The position numbers and the translations under genes were made by a program. DNA of 64,000 nt, taken from Sphingomonas sp. SORGH_AS_0950. Lineage in GTDB: Bacteria; Pseudomonadota; Alphaproteobacteria; Sphingomonadales; Sphingomonadaceae. The DNA lies in contig NZ_JAUTAE010000001.1 in NCBI RefSeq assembly GCF_030818415.1, positions 2,940,001-3,004,000 of the forward strand. Reading direction: 5' to 3'. Positions 10,167-19,881 of the stretch are shown here, piece by piece. The first letter of the stretch is position 1; every line of letters starts with the position of its first letter. Under the pieces are notes generated by a model that did not search any database, was not told the origin of the DNA, and was given only the letters and a program-made list of their open reading frames with translations.

Positions 10167-10631
10167 ATGGATAGCCTCTGGCAGCGCATGGCTGAACGCC
10201 GGGCGAACGAAAGGGGAGACGGGATGGTGGCGATGACGATCGACGAACGACCCGCGCCGGTGACGGTGCGGCAGGGCCTGCCACCCTGCCGGATTCGGGC
10301 CAGCGGTGCGGAAATCCGGCGGATCGCCGACCTGCCCGCCTCCGTCGCCGCTGCGATGAACGCGGCGGCCGGGGGTGTCGTGGCCGAGGCGGGCCAGCCC
10401 TTCCATGCCACCGACGTCGCGCACCGCGATGCGCCGCCGGGGGTCCGCTTCCTGCGCGCCTATCGGGTGCGCGACCTGTGGCTGGTCTGGGTCGAGCGCG
10501 GCGGGATCGCGCATCGTTACGATGTGTTGGGGTTCCGGAACCCGCCCCATGGCATGGTGGCGGCGGTTCCGACGAATCCGGGCCGGATGGGGCTATGCGC
10601 CGCGTCGCGCAGGCTGGCGGCGCGGGGATAG
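10167..10631 (+). CDS. Hypothetical protein
   Basis: 154 residues with no membrane segment or signal peptide and no motif I recognise. Codon use looks like that of neighbouring genes, and the gene is divergent from bepA with 59 bp between them. The C-terminal half has a regular pattern (RVRDLWLVWVERGGIAHRYD) that suggests a small beta-sheet domain. It is followed at once by the ~210-bp dispersed repeat. The start is uncertain: an internal ATG at the MVAMTIDE segment could serve instead. Confidence 0.6.
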   Translation: MDSLWQRMAERRANERGDGMVAMTIDERPAPVTVRQGLPPCRIRASGAEIRRIADLPASVAAAMNAAAGGVVAEAGQPFHATDVAHRDAPPGVRFLRAYRVRDLWLVWVERGGIAHRYDVLGFRNPPHGMVAAVPTNPGRMGLCAASRRLAARG

Positions 10632-10643
10632 GGCAGGGGCGTC

Positions 10644-10857
10644 TTCCCCTCTCCCCTGGAAAGGGGAGAGGGTTAGCGAAGCTTGCCAGCCTGCTGGCTA
10701 GCGCAGCTTGGGTGAGGGGTACAGCGAGCCCAAAGGCTCGCGCGCTCGCTTCGCGAGCGCCACCCCTCACCCAGCTCCGACTAAGCCTTTGCTTTTGCAA
10801 AGACCAAGTCTGCGCAACCCTCTCCCCTCTGCGAGGGGCGAGGGAAGAACAGGCATC
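10644..10857. repeat. ~210-bp MITE-like intergenic repeat, copy 1
   Basis: A non-coding element nearly identical to the reverse complement of 45009-45223. It opens with the hairpin CCCCTCTCCCCTGG...GGGGAGAGGG and closes with the related CAACCCTCTCCCC...GAGGGGCGAGGG. Internally it carries CCAGCCTGCTGGC and GCGCTCGCTTCGCGAGCGC palindromes. The ends are imperfect inverted repeats (GGGGAGAGGGTT at each end), as in non-autonomous MITE or REP-composite elements. It lies between the hypothetical gene and the rne terminator. An 11-base C run follows at 10868-10878. Confidence 0.85.
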
Positions 10858-10881
10858 TTTGCAAGTTCCCCCCCCCCCAAC

Positions 10882-10916
10882 AAAAACGCCCTCCTTCCGC
10901 TGGGGAAGGAGGGCGT
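10882..10916 (-). terminator. Intrinsic terminator of rne
   Basis: A 13-bp perfect stem, ACGCCCTCCTTCC (10886-10898) pairing with 10904-10916, loop GCTGG. On the minus strand it is followed by a T5 run (10882-10886 complement). It sits 23 bp past the rne stop. Confidence 0.85.
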
Positions 10917-10938
10917 CTTCGCGTTCAGGGTTCGGCGA

Positions 10939-13593
10939 TCAGGCGCCGAAGGTCCGCTGCCACCAGCCGCGACGCGGGGTTTCGCCCGTGGTGGTGTCCG
11001 GCTCGGCGGTCGGGGCCGGTTCCTCGGCGATCACGGCTTCGGCCTCGACCGGGGCTTCCTCGGCGACCGGCTCGGCGGCTGCCTTGGGGGCGGCCTTCTT
11101 GCGGGTGCGCTTGGGCTTGGCCGGGGCTTCCGCCTCGGCGGCGGGGGCCTCCTCGACGACCGGCTCGGCAGCTGCCTTGGGGGCGGCCTTCTTGCGGGTG
11201 CGCTTGGGCTTGGCCGGGGCTTCCGCCTCGACCTCGGCGACCGGGGCGTCCGCCGCCGGAGCCTCTTCGGCCACCGGCGCCTCGACCGTTTCGCTCACCA
11301 CCGGCGCGGCCTTGCGGGCGCGCGGGCGACGACGGGTCTTGGGCGCGGTTTCCGCCTCGGCCTCGGCCACCGCCAGCGGGGTGGTCACGGGGGCGGCATC
11401 GCCCGCCTCGATCGGCTCCTCGATGGTCAGCGGCGTTTCGGCCGCGTCGTCATCGCCCTCGGCGACCGTTTCGGCACCGGCGTCGGCCGCAACCTCGGTC
11501 GCGCCGCCGTCCTGGCGACGGCCACCGCGACGGCCGCGACGGCCCCGACGACGGCGACCGCCTTCGCGCGGTTCGCCGGACTCGGCCTCGGTCGCATCGA
11601 CGGCTTCGGCGGCGTTCTCCTCGCCTTCCTCGGCCTCATCGGATTCGACTTCCTCGGTCGCCTCGGCACCTTCGCCCTGCTCGCCCTCGCCACGGTTGCG
11701 GCGACCACGACGGCGGCGGCGACGCTTGCGACCGCCTTCGCCTTCCTCGCGGGGTTCGCGCGGCGCGGCGGCTTCGGTGGCCTCCTCCTCGACCTCGTCC
11801 TCTTCTTCCTCCTCGATCTCGTCGATCAGATCGTCCTCATCCTCCTCGACGGGCAGGAGCGTGTCGATCTTGGGGGCATAGGCGGGCGGCGGGCCGGAGG
11901 CCTCGACCGTCATGCGCGCACCCTCTTCCTCGCGATCCGGGATGATCTCGACGGTGACGCCGTAGCGATCCTCGATCTCGGCGATGTCCGCGCGCTTGCG
12001 GTTCAGCACATAGATGGCGGCTTCCTGGCTGGCGCGCAGCGTCAGGATCGAGCCGCGACCGCGCGCGGCCTCGTCCTCGATCAGCCGCAGCGCCGACAGG
12101 CCCGAAGACGAGGCGGTGCGGACCAGGCCGGTGCCCTCGCAATGCGGGCAGGGGCGGGTCGAGGCCTCGAGCACGCCGGTGCGCAGCCGCTGGCGGCTCA
12201 TTTCCATCAGCCCGAAGGACGAGATGCGGCCGACCTGGATACGGGCGCGATCGTTCTTCAACGCCTCCTTCATCGCCTTCTCGACCTTCCGGACATTGGA
12301 GTTGTTGTCCATGTCGATGAAGTCGATGACGACCAGACCCGCCATGTCGCGCAGACGCAGCTGGCGCGCGATTTCCTGCGCGGCTTCCAGATTGGTCGCG
12401 GTCGCGGTCTGCTCGATATTATGTTCGCGAGTCGAACGGCCGGAGTTGATGTCGATCGACACCAGCGCCTCGGTCGGGTTGATGACCAGATAGCCGCCCG
12501 ACTTCAGCTGCACGACCGGATTGTACATCGCGGCCAGCTGATCCTCGACATGCGCGCGCTGGAACAGCGGCACGGCGTCGGCATATTGCTTCACCCGGCG
12601 GGCATGGGCGGGCATCAGCAGGCGCATGAAGTCCTTCGCCTGGCGATAGCCTTCCTCGCCCTCGACGATCACTTCCTCGATCTCGCGATTGTAGATGTCG
12701 CGGATCGCGCGCTTGATCAGGTCGCTGTCGCCATAGATCAGCGCGGGCGCCGACGAATGCAGCGTCTTTTCGCGGATGCCGTCCCACAGGCGCGCCAGAT
12801 AGTCGAAGTCGCGCTTGATCTCGGTCTTGGTCCGCTGGAGCCCGGCGGTGCGCACGATGCAGCCCATGGTCGAGGGCAGCGCCATGTCGGCCATGATGGT
12901 CTTCAGGCGCTTGCGGTCGGCCGCGTTCGAGATCTTCCGGCTGATGCCGCCGCCATGGCTCGTGTTGGGCATCAGCACGCAGTAACGACCCGCCAGCGAC
13001 AGGTACGTGGTCAGCGCCGCGCCCTTGTTGCCGCGCTCTTCCTTGACGATCTGGACCAGCAGCACCTGGCGGCGATGGATGACGTCCTGGATCTTGTAGC
13101 GGCGGCGCAGATTCTGGCGACGCTGGCGCAGCGCCTCGACCTGGTCGTCATTGACGGTCGACTTGCGCGCGCGCGGGGCGGCGCCATTCTCTTCACCGTC
13201 CTCGTCGTCGTGATGGTCGTCGGCGTGATCGTCATGATCCTCGCCGTCATGATCCTCATCATCCTCGGCGTCGAGCTCGGCGCGCAGCGCGGCCTCTTCG
13301 GCGGCATGCTCGGCCTCTTCGCGGAGCAGGGCTTCGCGGTCTTCCTTGGGGATCTGGTAATAGTCGGGGTGGATTTCCGAAAAGGCCAGGAAGCCGTGAC
13401 GGTTGCCGCCGTAATCGACGAAGGCCGCCTGCAGCGACGGTTCGACGCGGGTCACCTTGGCGAGGTAGATATTGCCCTTGAGCTGCTTGCGCTCGGCCGA
13501 CTCGAAGTCGAATTCCTCGATCCGGTTACCCTTGACGACCGCCACGCGGGTTTCTTCCCGGTGGCGTGCGTCGATCAGCATACGCGTGGTCAT
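10939..13593 (-). CDS. rne: Ribonuclease E/G
   Basis: 884-residue endoribonuclease, the scaffold of the RNA degradosome, acting in mRNA turnover and rRNA/tRNA processing. The N-terminus (MTTRMLIDA) leads into an S1 domain interrupted by an unusually acidic, His-rich insert (about residues 107-136). Catalytic aspartates lie in SIDINSG and DFIDMDNN, and the zinc-link is CPHC. The C-terminal ~300 residues are low-complexity acidic and basic tracts, with a 31-residue repeat containing KPKRTRKKAAPKAAAEP twice, ending RRGWWQRTFGA; this is probably the RNA- and partner-binding scaffold. The ATG at 13593 was chosen because it begins the conserved N-terminus and has GGAGA upstream. Confidence 0.96.
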   Translation of the reverse strand: MTTRMLIDARHREETRVAVVKGNRIEEFDFESAERKQLKGNIYLAKVTRVEPSLQAAFVDYGGNRHGFLAFSEIHPDYYQIPKEDREALLREEAEHAAEEAALRAELDAEDDEDHDGEDHDDHADDHHDDEDGEENGAAPRARKSTVNDDQVEALRQRRQNLRRRYKIQDVIHRRQVLLVQIVKEERGNKGAALTTYLSLAGRYCVLMPNTSHGGGISRKISNAADRKRLKTIMADMALPSTMGCIVRTAGLQRTKTEIKRDFDYLARLWDGIREKTLHSSAPALIYGDSDLIKRAIRDIYNREIEEVIVEGEEGYRQAKDFMRLLMPAHARRVKQYADAVPLFQRAHVEDQLAAMYNPVVQLKSGGYLVINPTEALVSIDINSGRSTREHNIEQTATATNLEAAQEIARQLRLRDMAGLVVIDFIDMDNNSNVRKVEKAMKEALKNDRARIQVGRISSFGLMEMSRQRLRTGVLEASTRPCPHCEGTGLVRTASSSGLSALRLIEDEAARGRGSILTLRASQEAAIYVLNRKRADIAEIEDRYGVTVEIIPDREEEGARMTVEASGPPPAYAPKIDTLLPVEEDEDDLIDEIEEEEEDEVEEEATEAAAPREPREEGEGGRKRRRRRRGRRNRGEGEQGEGAEATEEVESDEAEEGEENAAEAVDATEAESGEPREGGRRRRGRRGRRGGRRQDGGATEVAADAGAETVAEGDDDAAETPLTIEEPIEAGDAAPVTTPLAVAEAEAETAPKTRRRPRARKAAPVVSETVEAPVAEEAPAADAPVAEVEAEAPAKPKRTRKKAAPKAAAEPVVEEAPAAEAEAPAKPKRTRKKAAPKAAAEPVAEEAPVEAEAVIAEEPAPTAEPDTTTGETPRRGWWQRTFGA
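11071..11256. repeat. 93-bp tandem repeat inside rne
   Basis: Two nearly identical 93-bp units (11071-11163 and 11164-11256) encode two 31-residue copies of the Lys/Arg-rich KPKRTRKKAAPKA block in the RNase E tail. The high DNA identity points to a recent duplication or homogenisation, so copy number may vary between strains. Confidence 0.85.
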
Positions 13594-14079
13594 TATGAAG
13601 TCTCCACGCGCGCGTCGGGCCCGGTGGCAGCCGTCGCGCGCGGTAAATAAGGTGGGCGGCGGCGCGGGGCGCCGGTCCGCTGGAAAAAACGGAATGCGTG
13701 TCGGCCGCAGCCGCAGCGCCGGCAACGGGGCCGGTGCGGATCCACGACACCGCGTTCCCGCCGGCATGGGCCGGTCGGACTGCGGGGTGGATCATATGCG
13801 TCATGCGAGCGTCAACCTGGTTGGCCCTGGCGCGAAAGCCTTCGCGTTCCCGGCCCTTGATGGATGGCCCCGCCCCGATCGTGGGAGAGGTGATCGGGGT
13901 CGGGGTCCACCGGATTGCTAGCATCATCGGAACGTTTGCGCAACAGGCGGAAAACTGCCGATTCTCCCGGCCAGAAAATGCCGAATTGCCGGTTAACCAT
14001 GCGTGGAAAGGCTGGATACAGCTGCGCGGCGTTACCCCCGAATGTCGATCGACCGATCGCCGAAAAGGGTTTTGGGGTG
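13594..14079. other. 486-bp divergent intergenic region between rne and amiC
   Basis: No credible gene. It must hold the promoters of both rne (minus) and amiC (plus). Enterobacterial rne has a long self-regulating 5' leader, and a similar leader would fit here, but I see no specific conserved structure. Symmetric elements include GGTTAACC at 13991-13998 and several GC-rich inverted stretches between 13660 and 13790. Confidence 0.5.
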
Positions 14080-15315
14080 ATGGCTTTTCGCTGGACCAGC
14101 GGCCGGCGGGCGCGGCATGTACGCCGCGTCGTGTTGATGCTGATCGCTTTTCTGATGGGGGTGTTCGCGCCGGCCGGTGCGTGGGCCGCCACGATTCGCA
14201 AGGTCGTGGTGCGCGGCGCGCAGGTGATCATCCGGTTCGATACACCCGTCAAGCGCGCGCGCAGCGTCATGCTGGACGAGCCGCGCCGCGTGTCGATCGA
14301 CGTGACCGGCGCCTCGCCCAACGCGCTGGCGGTGCGCGAAGGGGTGGTGCGCGGCCTGACCCAACGGCGAATCAAGCCCGACGTCACCCGCCTGGATTTC
14401 GACCTGGCGGAGAATGCGACGATCTTCGACGGCGGCTTCGACGATGACGGGCGGCAATTGTCGCTGACCCTGAAGCCGGTGCGCCAGGGCTATACCCAGG
14501 CGAGCTTCGCTGGCGCGCTCGACTTCTTCCCCTTCCATTTCCAGCGCAAGCCCACCTATGCGCTGTCGGTGCCGGTCCCGGCGGCGACGCGCGCCCTGCC
14601 GCTGCCACGGGTCAAGGGCGCCGACGACCGCCCGCTGGTGGTGATCGATGCGGGCCATGGCGGGGTCGATCCCGGCGCGATCAATCCGCAGACGGGGCTG
14701 CGCGAAAAGGATGTGACGCTCGCCATCGCCAAGGCGATTCGCGATACGCTGGTGGCGTCGGGCCGGGTCCGCGCGGCGCTGACCCGCGAGGACGACCGCT
14801 ATATCCTGCACCGCGAACGCTATAATATCGCGCGGCGGCTGCATGCCGACCTGTTCATCTCGATCCATTGCGACAGCGCGGGCGCGGGTGAGGCGCGCGG
14901 GGCCACCGCCTATACCCTGTCCGACGTGGCCTCCGACAAGGAAGCCGCGCGGCTGGCGGCGCGCGAGAACAAGGCGGACGTGATCGCGGGCGTCGATCTG
15001 GGCGGGAATAGCGACGTATCCTCGATCCTGATCGACCTGACCCAGCGCGAGACGATGAACGCCTCGGCCAGCTTCGCGCGCCTGCTGGGCCGCGAGGCGC
15101 AGCCGCTGATCCCGGTCAAGCCGGTCTTCCACCGCATGGCGTCGCTGATGGTGCTCAAGGCGCCCGACATGCCCTCGATCCTGTTCGAGACGGGCTATAT
15201 CTCGAACATGCAGGACGCCGCGTTCCTGGCCAGCAAGGACGGGCAGAAGCGGATCGCGCAGGCGGTGCTCCAGGCGGTCGAGGTGCATTTCGCACGGCGG
15301 ATGGCGTCGCGCTGA
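14080..15315 (+). CDS. N-acetylmuramoyl-L-alanine amidase, AmiC type
   Basis: 411-residue secreted zinc amidase that cuts the amide bond between MurNAc and the stem peptide during cell separation. A basic N-terminus and hydrophobic signal (to about residue 36) precede an AMIN domain (~40-140), which targets septal wall. The Amidase_3 domain (~185-405) carries zinc ligands in VIDAGHGGVDPG, GLREKDVT and SIHCDS, and the catalytic Glu in LFETGYISN. The ATG at 14080 was chosen because it starts the signal peptide; longer in-frame starts add unconserved sequence. In related genomes it is typically followed by the PBP1A gene; here three genes intervene. Confidence 0.93.
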   Translation: MAFRWTSGRRARHVRRVVLMLIAFLMGVFAPAGAWAATIRKVVVRGAQVIIRFDTPVKRARSVMLDEPRRVSIDVTGASPNALAVREGVVRGLTQRRIKPDVTRLDFDLAENATIFDGGFDDDGRQLSLTLKPVRQGYTQASFAGALDFFPFHFQRKPTYALSVPVPAATRALPLPRVKGADDRPLVVIDAGHGGVDPGAINPQTGLREKDVTLAIAKAIRDTLVASGRVRAALTREDDRYILHRERYNIARRLHADLFISIHCDSAGAGEARGATAYTLSDVASDKEAARLAARENKADVIAGVDLGGNSDVSSILIDLTQRETMNASASFARLLGREAQPLIPVKPVFHRMASLMVLKAPDMPSILFETGYISNMQDAAFLASKDGQKRIAQAVLQAVEVHFARRMASR

Positions 15316-15385
15316 GCCCGCCGGAGATCGGGGCGAACCCGTCCGGCAACACTCGTTAAACTTTTGCGGTTAGGGTCATTTCCCA

Positions 15386-15814
15386 ATGACCGAATATGTA
15401 GAACAGCTTGAGGGGCAGTATCGGCGCACGACGGAGCAGCTGGCCCTGTATCGCCGCGCCTGCGCGTCGCCGGTGCTGGACCTGGCTGCGCTGTGCGCCG
15501 CCCGGCACGGCCTGCTTGCCGCCAGCACCGCGCGCGCCAAATTCCTCCAGACGGAAATCTATCCGCTGATCCTGCGCGGCCAGGGCGCTGCCTTCGCGGC
15601 CCGCATCGCGGAACTCGACAGGGACCTCGCCGTCAAGCGGCGGCTGTCGAGCGGACATATCGCACAGTGGTCGACGGCGGCGGTGCAGGCGGATTGGCCG
15701 GGCTATAAGGTGGCTTCGGCGCAAATCGTTCGTCTGGTGGAAGCGCGCCTAGTGCTCGAGAAAGTGGTCATCCTGCCCGCGCTTCGTACGCTGGCGATGC
15801 GGCGCGTGGCGTAA
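15386..15814 (+). CDS. Hypothetical helical protein
   Basis: 142 residues, predominantly helical and rich in Ala, Arg and Leu, with no signal peptide and no conserved motif I can name. The heptad-like spacing in the first 30 residues (YVEQLEGQYRRTTEQLALYR) suggests a short coiled coil. It is encoded 12 bp upstream of a STAS-like protein gene and probably shares its transcript. Both lie between amiC and trhO. Function unknown. Confidence 0.65.
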   Translation: MTEYVEQLEGQYRRTTEQLALYRRACASPVLDLAALCAARHGLLAASTARAKFLQTEIYPLILRGQGAAFAARIAELDRDLAVKRRLSSGHIAQWSTAAVQADWPGYKVASAQIVRLVEARLVLEKVVILPALRTLAMRRVA

Positions 15815-15826
15815 CGGGCGCGACCG

Positions 15827-16216
15827 ATGAAGGACTATTACGACATCGCGTTCGACGAGCGCGCCCGGATTCTGCACATCACGACCAACGGCTTCTGGTC
15901 GCTGGCGGTGACGACGATGTTCTCGGCCGATCTGCTGGCGCGCGGGACCGCGATCCGGATCCGGCACGGGACGTTCTGCACGCTGGCCGATCTGCGCAAG
16001 GCGCCCATCCAGCCGCTGCCGGTGATCGATGCGCTCGCGGCGATGATGCCCAAGGCGCTGAAGCTGACCTCCGCCCCGATCGCGGCGGTCGCGGGGTCCA
16101 GCCTCGCCAAGTTGCAGACCGAGCGCTATCTGGTCGGCCCCAATTGCCGGACCTTCCTCAGCCATGACGAGGCCGTGGCGTGGCTGGCGGAGGCGTCGCT
16201 GCCCGTGCGGGCGTGA
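15827..16216 (+). CDS. STAS/SpoIIAA-like domain protein (putative)
   Basis: 129 residues resembling small single-domain proteins of the SpoIIAA-like/STAS group: it opens DYYDIAFDERARILHITTNGFW, has a central beta-alpha pattern (TLADLRKAPIQP) and closes with a SHDEAVAWLAE helix. The closing segment is typical of proteins annotated STAS/SpoIIAA-like in alphaproteobacteria. No phosphorylatable-Ser motif is obvious. Together with the preceding helical protein it may form a small signalling pair. This is inference from fold pattern, not a firm assignment. Confidence 0.6.
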   Translation: MKDYYDIAFDERARILHITTNGFWSLAVTTMFSADLLARGTAIRIRHGTFCTLADLRKAPIQPLPVIDALAAMMPKALKLTSAPIAAVAGSSLAKLQTERYLVGPNCRTFLSHDEAVAWLAEASLPVRA

Positions 16217-16279
16217 TGCTGCGGCGGTGCGGGGCGTCATGTCTGGCCCCCATCGCCGGATCGGCGTAAGGGGCGGGCG

Positions 16280-17254
16280 ATGATCCGCGTCTGTGCCCTT
16301 TACCGTTTCGCCCCTTTCCCCGATCCCGCCGCGCTGCGCGAACCGCTGCTCGCCGTTGCCGAGGCCAATGGGATTCGCGGCACGCTGCTGCTGGCGGCCG
16401 AGGGGATCAACGGCACCATTGCGGGCAGCCATGACGGGATCGCGGCGGTGCTGGACCATATCCGCACGCTGCCCGGCTGCGCCGATCTGGACTATAAGGA
16501 CTCGACCGCCGAGACGATGCCGTTCCACCGGATGAAGGTGCGGCTGAAGCGTGAGATCGTGTCGATGGGCGTGGACGGCATCGACCCGACCCGCGAGGTC
16601 GGGACCTATGTCGCGGGGGCGGAATGGAACGCGCTGATCGCCGATCCGCAGACCGTGCTGATCGACACGCGCAACGATTACGAGGTCGCGATCGGCAGCT
16701 TCGACGGCGCGGTCGACCCGAAGACGAAGAGCTTCCGCGACTTCCCCGCCTGGTTCCGCGATCACCGTGACGAACTGATGGCGGGCAAGAGCCGGGTCGC
16801 GATGTTCTGCACCGGCGGGATACGCTGCGAAAAGGCGACCGCCTTCTTGAAGGCCGAAGGGGTGGAGGATGTCTTCCACCTGGACGGCGGCATCCTGAAA
16901 TATCTGGAGACGGTGCCCGAAGAGGAGAGCCGCTGGCAGGGGGAATGCTTCGTCTTCGATGCGCGCGTGGCGGTGGGGCATGGGCTGGCGCAGGGCTCGC
17001 ATGCGCTATGCCATGGCTGCCGGATGCCGGTCAGCCCCGAGGATCGCGCATCGCCGCTCTATGTCGAGGGGGTCAGCTGCCCCGCCTGCCACGGCACCCG
17101 CGACCCCGACCGGCTGGCCGCCTATGCCGAGCGGCACCGGCAGGAGCGGCTGGCGGCGGCGCGGGGGCAGGCGCATGTCGGCGCGCGCCATGCCCCTTCG
17201 GCCGGTGGCGACCCCGCCCTCGGCCCGGATCGCGACGAGCCGCCCGCCGCCTGA
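16280..17254 (+). CDS. trhO: tRNA uridine(34) hydroxylase, rhodanese-like
   Basis: 324-residue TrhO (YceA) that hydroxylates U34 of certain tRNAs to ho5U using O2. An N-terminal acylphosphatase-like region (to ~95) precedes a rhodanese domain with the catalytic loop [11 protein letters not shown] and the following [13 protein letters not shown]-terminal segment has paired Cys motifs (CHGC and CPAC), typical of this family and consistent with metal binding. A Glu/Arg/Ala-rich tail of about 50 residues extends beyond the conserved core. Confidence 0.93.
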   Translation: MIRVCALYRFAPFPDPAALREPLLAVAEANGIRGTLLLAAEGINGTIAGSHDGIAAVLDHIRTLPGCADLDYKDSTAETMPFHRMKVRLKREIVSMGVDGIDPTREVGTYVAGAEWNALIADPQTVLIDTRNDYEVAIGSFDGAVDPKTKSFRDFPAWFRDHRDELMAGKSRVAMFCTGGIRCEKATAFLKAEGVEDVFHLDGGILKYLETVPEEESRWQGECFVFDARVAVGHGLAQGSHALCHGCRMPVSPEDRASPLYVEGVSCPACHGTRDPDRLAAYAERHRQERLAAARGQAHVGARHAPSAGGDPALGPDRDEPPAA

Positions 17255-17319
17255 CGCGGGTGTGACGGCTGGCAGGTGGCAAGCCGGAGCGAACCTGCTA
17301 CACGGACCGTCGCAAAATC

Positions 17320-19815
17320 ATGGCCGTCACCTTCTCCCATCCGTCCGAAGCCCCCGAAACGCCGCGTCGCCCGCCATGGCGCCGTTGGTGGGTGAGGCTG
17401 TCGGCCGCGCTCGCCCTGCTGGCCGTGATCGGCGCGGGCCTGTTCTGGTTCCTGTTCATGCGCGACCTGCCCTCGGTCGATGCGCTCAAGGCCTATGAGC
17501 CGCCGCTGCCCACCCATGTCCGCGGCATCGACGGCACCCCGATCCAGTCCTATGCGCGCGAACGCCGGGTCGAGCTGTCCTATAACGAATATCCGCCGCT
17601 GCTCGTGCGCGCGTTCCTGGCGGCGGAGGACAAGACCTTTTTCGAACATGGCGGCGTCGACTATCCGGGCCTGGCGGGCGCGGTGCTCGACTATGCGCAG
17701 AAATGGGGCACCGGGCGGCGTGCGCGCGGCGGTTCGACCATCACCCAGCAGGTCGCCAAGAACCTGCTGATCGGCAACGCCTATTCCCCGACGCGCAAGG
17801 TGCGCGAGGCGATCCTGGCGTACAAGATCGAGAACGCGCTGACCAAGCCGCAGATCCTGGAGCTGTATCTCAACCAGATCGCGCTGGGGCGGAACGCCTT
17901 TGGCGTCGAGGCGGCGTCGCATGCCTATTTCGACAAGGAACTCAACGAGCTGACGCTCGGCCAGATGGCCTATCTGGCGGTGCTGCCCAAGGGGCCGTCC
18001 AATTACGATCCCATCCGCCATCCCGACCGCGCGCTGGAGCGGCGTGGCTATGTCTTGGGCGAGATGCTGCGCAACAATTTCATCACCCGCGCGCAATATG
18101 ACGCCGCCATGGCCGAGCCGCTGGGCACGGTGCTGCGCCGCACGCCCAAATATGCGCAGGTCGGCGGCTATTTCGTCGAGGAGGTCCGCCGCCAGCTGAT
18201 CAAGCAGTTCGGCGAGAACGCCAAGAGCGGACCGCACAGCGTCTATGACGGCGGGTTGTGGGTGCGCACCTCGCTCGACACGCGGCTCCAGGATCTGGCG
18301 ACCCAGGCGCTGCGCGACGGGCTGGTCCGGTTCGAGGGCGGGCGCGGCTGGTCCGGGCCGATCCGGCACGAGACGATCGACGACAGCAATTGGCAACAGG
18401 TGCTGCTCAACACCAATATCGCGCTCGACTATCGCGACTGGCGCGCCGGGATCGTGACCGGCAAGGGCGGCAGCGAGGCGACGATCGGCTTCGCCAATGG
18501 CCGCACCGGCACGCTGCCGCGCAGCCTGGCGCAGATGCCGCGCCGGGGCACGGCGGCGACCGCGTTCAGCGCGCTGAAGGTCGGCGACATCGTCGCGGTC
18601 GCGCCCGAAGGCGGCGTGTTCGGCCTGCGCTCGATCCCGCGAATCTCGGGCGGCTTCGTGGTCGAGGAACCCGCCAGCGGCCGGGTGCTGGCGATGCAGG
18701 GCGGCTTCGACGCGCGGCTCCAGGCGTTCAACCGCGCCACCCAGGCGCAGCGCCAGCCGGGCTCGACGATCAAGCCGATCGTCTATTCCGCCGCGCTCGA
18801 CCATGGCATGACGCCCGCCTCGATCATCGTCGACGGGCCGTTCTGCGTCGACCAGGGCGCCAATCTGGGCACGAAATGCTTCCGCAACTTCGGCAATTCG
18901 GCGGGCGCCGGGCCGCACACCATGCGCTGGGGCATCGAGCAGTCGCGCAACCTGATGACGGTGCGCACCGCCGCGACCGTGGGCATGAAGAATGTCGTCG
19001 CCACCATCAAGCAGATGGGGATCGGCGACTTCCCGCCCTATCTGGCCTATGCGCTGGGCGCGGGCGAGACGACGGTGGGGCAGATGGTCAACGCCTATGC
19101 GATCCTGGCCAATAACGGGCGCGGCGGCGATCCCTCGCTGATCGACTTCGTCCAGGACCGGCATGGCAAGGTCATCTGGCCGGAGAATTGGCGCGCCTGC
19201 GACCGTTGCAACATGGCCGATTATGACGGCAAGCCGATGCCCCGCCCGGTTTCGCACCAGCGGCAGGTGCTCGACGCGATGACCGCCTATCAGATGGTCC
19301 ACATCACCGAGGGCGTGATCCAGCGCGGCACCGCGACCGGCCTGCGCGACCTCGACCGTCCGATGTTCGGCAAGACCGGCACCAATAACGGCCCGACCGA
19401 TGTCTGGTTCGTCGGCGGCACGCCGCAATTCGTCGGCGGCCTCTATATTGGCTATGACCATCCGCGTTCGCTGGGCGGCTATGCGCAGGGCGGGACGGTC
19501 GCGGTGCCGATCTTCCGCGAATTCGCCGAAAAGGCCTATGAGGGGCTGGACAAGCTGCCCTTCCGCGCGCCGCCGGGCATCCGCATGGTGCGGATCGACC
19601 GGGCGAGCGGACGGCCGGTCTATGGCACCTTCCCGACCGGCGACGATCCCAAGCCTTCGGTGATCTGGGAGGCGTTCAAGCCCGAGAGCGAGCCGCGCCG
19701 CCGCGCGCGCCGCGCAGGGCCCGCGACCGAGGCCCCCGCGACGCCGACCGGCCCCGCCACTCCGGCGGCGCCCCGCGACAGCGATTTCTTGCAAAGAGAA
19801 GGCGGAATCTACTAG
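17320..19815 (+). CDS. mrcA: Penicillin-binding protein 1A (transglycosylase/transpeptidase)
   Basis: 831-residue class A PBP that polymerises glycan strands and crosslinks peptides in the periplasm. One membrane anchor (~24-48) precedes a GT51 domain (catalytic Glu in [24 protein letters not shown]), an OB-like linker, and a transpeptidase domain with PGSTIKP (SxxK), EQSRNLM (SxN) and FGKTGTNN (KTG). The Pro/Ala-rich tail is disordered. It starts 65 bp after trhO and ends 66 bp before prfB, continuing the usual sphingomonad amiC-mrcA-prfB order. Confidence 0.96.
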   Translation: MAVTFSHPSEAPETPRRPPWRRWWVRLSAALALLAVIGAGLFWFLFMRDLPSVDALKAYEPPLPTHVRGIDGTPIQSYARERRVELSYNEYPPLLVRAFLAAEDKTFFEHGGVDYPGLAGAVLDYAQKWGTGRRARGGSTITQQVAKNLLIGNAYSPTRKVREAILAYKIENALTKPQILELYLNQIALGRNAFGVEAASHAYFDKELNELTLGQMAYLAVLPKGPSNYDPIRHPDRALERRGYVLGEMLRNNFITRAQYDAAMAEPLGTVLRRTPKYAQVGGYFVEEVRRQLIKQFGENAKSGPHSVYDGGLWVRTSLDTRLQDLATQALRDGLVRFEGGRGWSGPIRHETIDDSNWQQVLLNTNIALDYRDWRAGIVTGKGGSEATIGFANGRTGTLPRSLAQMPRRGTAATAFSALKVGDIVAVAPEGGVFGLRSIPRISGGFVVEEPASGRVLAMQGGFDARLQAFNRATQAQRQPGSTIKPIVYSAALDHGMTPASIIVDGPFCVDQGANLGTKCFRNFGNSAGAGPHTMRWGIEQSRNLMTVRTAATVGMKNVVATIKQMGIGDFPPYLAYALGAGETTVGQMVNAYAILANNGRGGDPSLIDFVQDRHGKVIWPENWRACDRCNMADYDGKPMPRPVSHQRQVLDAMTAYQMVHITEGVIQRGTATGLRDLDRPMFGKTGTNNGPTDVWFVGGTPQFVGGLYIGYDHPRSLGGYAQGGTVAVPIFREFAEKAYEGLDKLPFRAPPGIRMVRIDRASGRPVYGTFPTGDDPKPSVIWEAFKPESEPRRRARRAGPATEAPATPTGPATPAAPRDSDFLQREGGIY

Positions 19816-19881
19816 CCCGCTTCCCATATTCGTTTTGCCGTCCCCGTTCGGACGGCCGCACGACCGATTCGGAGAATTTTC

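Noticed and set aside
10708..13650. A 980-codon open frame antisense to rne
   Set aside because: The Gly/Leu/Arg-rich product is the complement of the acidic RNase E tail; its start lies in the ~210-bp repeat.
14700..15360. A CtrA-type site (TTAA-N7-TTAA) near 15356 and similar TTAA pairs near 26965
   Set aside because: The spacing between the two halves is ten, not seven, and one half is incomplete.
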